This document shows, piece after piece, positions 14,550 to 14,940 of a stretch of DNA of 14,940 bases. Below the pieces are notes generated by a model, which saw nothing but the letters and a program-made list of their open reading frames with translations, did no database searches and had not been told where the DNA came from. The number at the start of each line of letters is the position of its first letter. The stretch's first letter is position 1. The stretch is from Rhodospirillaceae bacterium CCH5-H10 (GTDB lineage: Bacteria > Pseudomonadota > Alphaproteobacteria > Reyranellales > Reyranellaceae): assembly GCA_001557035.1 (NCBI GenBank), contig LSKJ01000461.1, forward strand, positions 1-14,940. The letters are read 5' to 3'. A program made the position numbers and the translations under genes.

Positions 14550-14940
14550 TCACACGACGTTCAGCTCGCGGATAGGCCGACCCAATTCAAGACGGTCATA
14601 ACCAAAAGTATTGAGATCGAGCGTCCGGTAATCCCCGTGCACGATCAATTCGGCGACGGCCCGGCCCACAGCCGGCGACTGCTGGATGCCATGGCCGGAG
14701 AAGCCCGTGGCGAAGATCAGGTTCTCGATCCGGGGATGGCGCCCGACGATGCCGTTCTGGTCGAACGTATTGTACTCGTAGTAACCCGCCCACGAGTTCA
14801 CGACCTTGGCCGCCTCGAAGGCCGGCACCCTCGCCGCCAGCGTGGGCCACACCATCTCGTCCCATTCCTGGTGCTGAACCTCGAGCGGCGCACCGGCCGG
14901 ATCGTTGCCCTCGGCGGGCGTCGTGCCGCCGATGTAGAAC
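14550..14940 (-). CDS. FAD-dependent oxidoreductase, DAO family (FOXRED1-like), C-terminal part
   Basis: The gene enters from the right edge; 129 C-terminal residues are in view. They start FYIGGTTPAEGNDPAG and include WAGYYEYNTFDQNGIVGRHP, LIFATGFSGHGIQQSPAVGR and a final LNVV. The GFSGHGIQQSPAxGR block is the conserved C-terminal FAD-binding segment of D-amino-acid-oxidase-like proteins, and the WAGYYEYNTFDQN stretch is typical of the FOXRED1-like branch. The N-terminal GxGxxG dinucleotide site lies outside the window. Such enzymes oxidise secondary or primary amines or amino acids, giving an imine and reducing FAD; the substrate is unknown. It is followed by the aminotransferase (30 bases between stop and chosen start, or a 4-base overlap with the alternative start), suggesting a shared transcript. 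Confidence 0.85.
   Translation of the reverse strand, partial: FYIGGTTPAEGNDPAGAPLEVQHQEWDEMVWPTLAARVPAFEAAKVVNSWAGYYEYNTFDQNGIVGRHPRIENLIFATGFSGHGIQQSPAVGRAVAELIVHGDYRTLDLNTFGYDRLELGRPIRELNVV

Overview
The window is GC-rich and densely coded, with short intergenic gaps, ATGA start/stop overlaps and Shine-Dalgarno-led starts. Its gene families (TauD/TfdA dioxygenase, MlrC/M81 peptidase, RpoE-ChrR type ECF sigma/anti-sigma pair, GSA-like aminotransferase, FOXRED1-like oxidase) point to a soil or freshwater alphaproteobacterium of the Rhizobiales/Rhodospirillales kind; Reyranella- or Bradyrhizobium-like is a guess from gene content. There are 11 protein genes (two cut by the window edges), no tRNA, rRNA, CRISPR array or insertion sequence that I can see, and no gene-free stretch above 300 bases.

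Left block (1-5252, all minus strand). Reading 5' to 3' along the minus strand: an M20 metallopeptidase; an ECF sigma factor overlapping by 4 bases with its ChrR-like cupin anti-sigma factor; a carboxymuconolactone-decarboxylase-family protein; a 140-base array of hairpins made of two inverted copies of a REP-like element; an MlrC/M81 metallopeptidase; and, overlapping it by 4 bases, the start of a TauD/TfdA dioxygenase. The ChrR homologue keeps its cupin metal site but has lost both cysteines of the N-terminal zinc site.

Centre (5253-7304). A 54-base gap separates the M20 peptidase from a divergent iron-type alcohol dehydrogenase/maleylacetate reductase-like gene. That gene converges, 3 bases apart, on a gene for an exported alpha/beta hydrolase.

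Giant gene (7494-12188, plus strand). A 1564-residue protein without a Sec signal peptide. I read it as: N-terminal thaumatin-like/GH64-like region with a conserved acidic cluster, beta-sandwich and Ig-like segments, two helical/beta modules, about seven degenerate repeats built on a YSSYEYDY-like core, and a C-terminal RTX-type type I secretion end. This is the most novel-looking object in the window. Its secretion machinery is not in the window.

Right block (12185-14940, minus strand). An apparent catabolic operon: FAD-dependent DAO-family oxidase (partial), class III GSA-like aminotransferase, and ureohydrolase (agmatinase/guanidinobutyrase family). The ureohydrolase and the giant gene converge and use the two strands of one CTAG as their stop codons. 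Together the three enzymes suggest catabolism of a guanidino compound or amino acid, though the substrate cannot be read from sequence.
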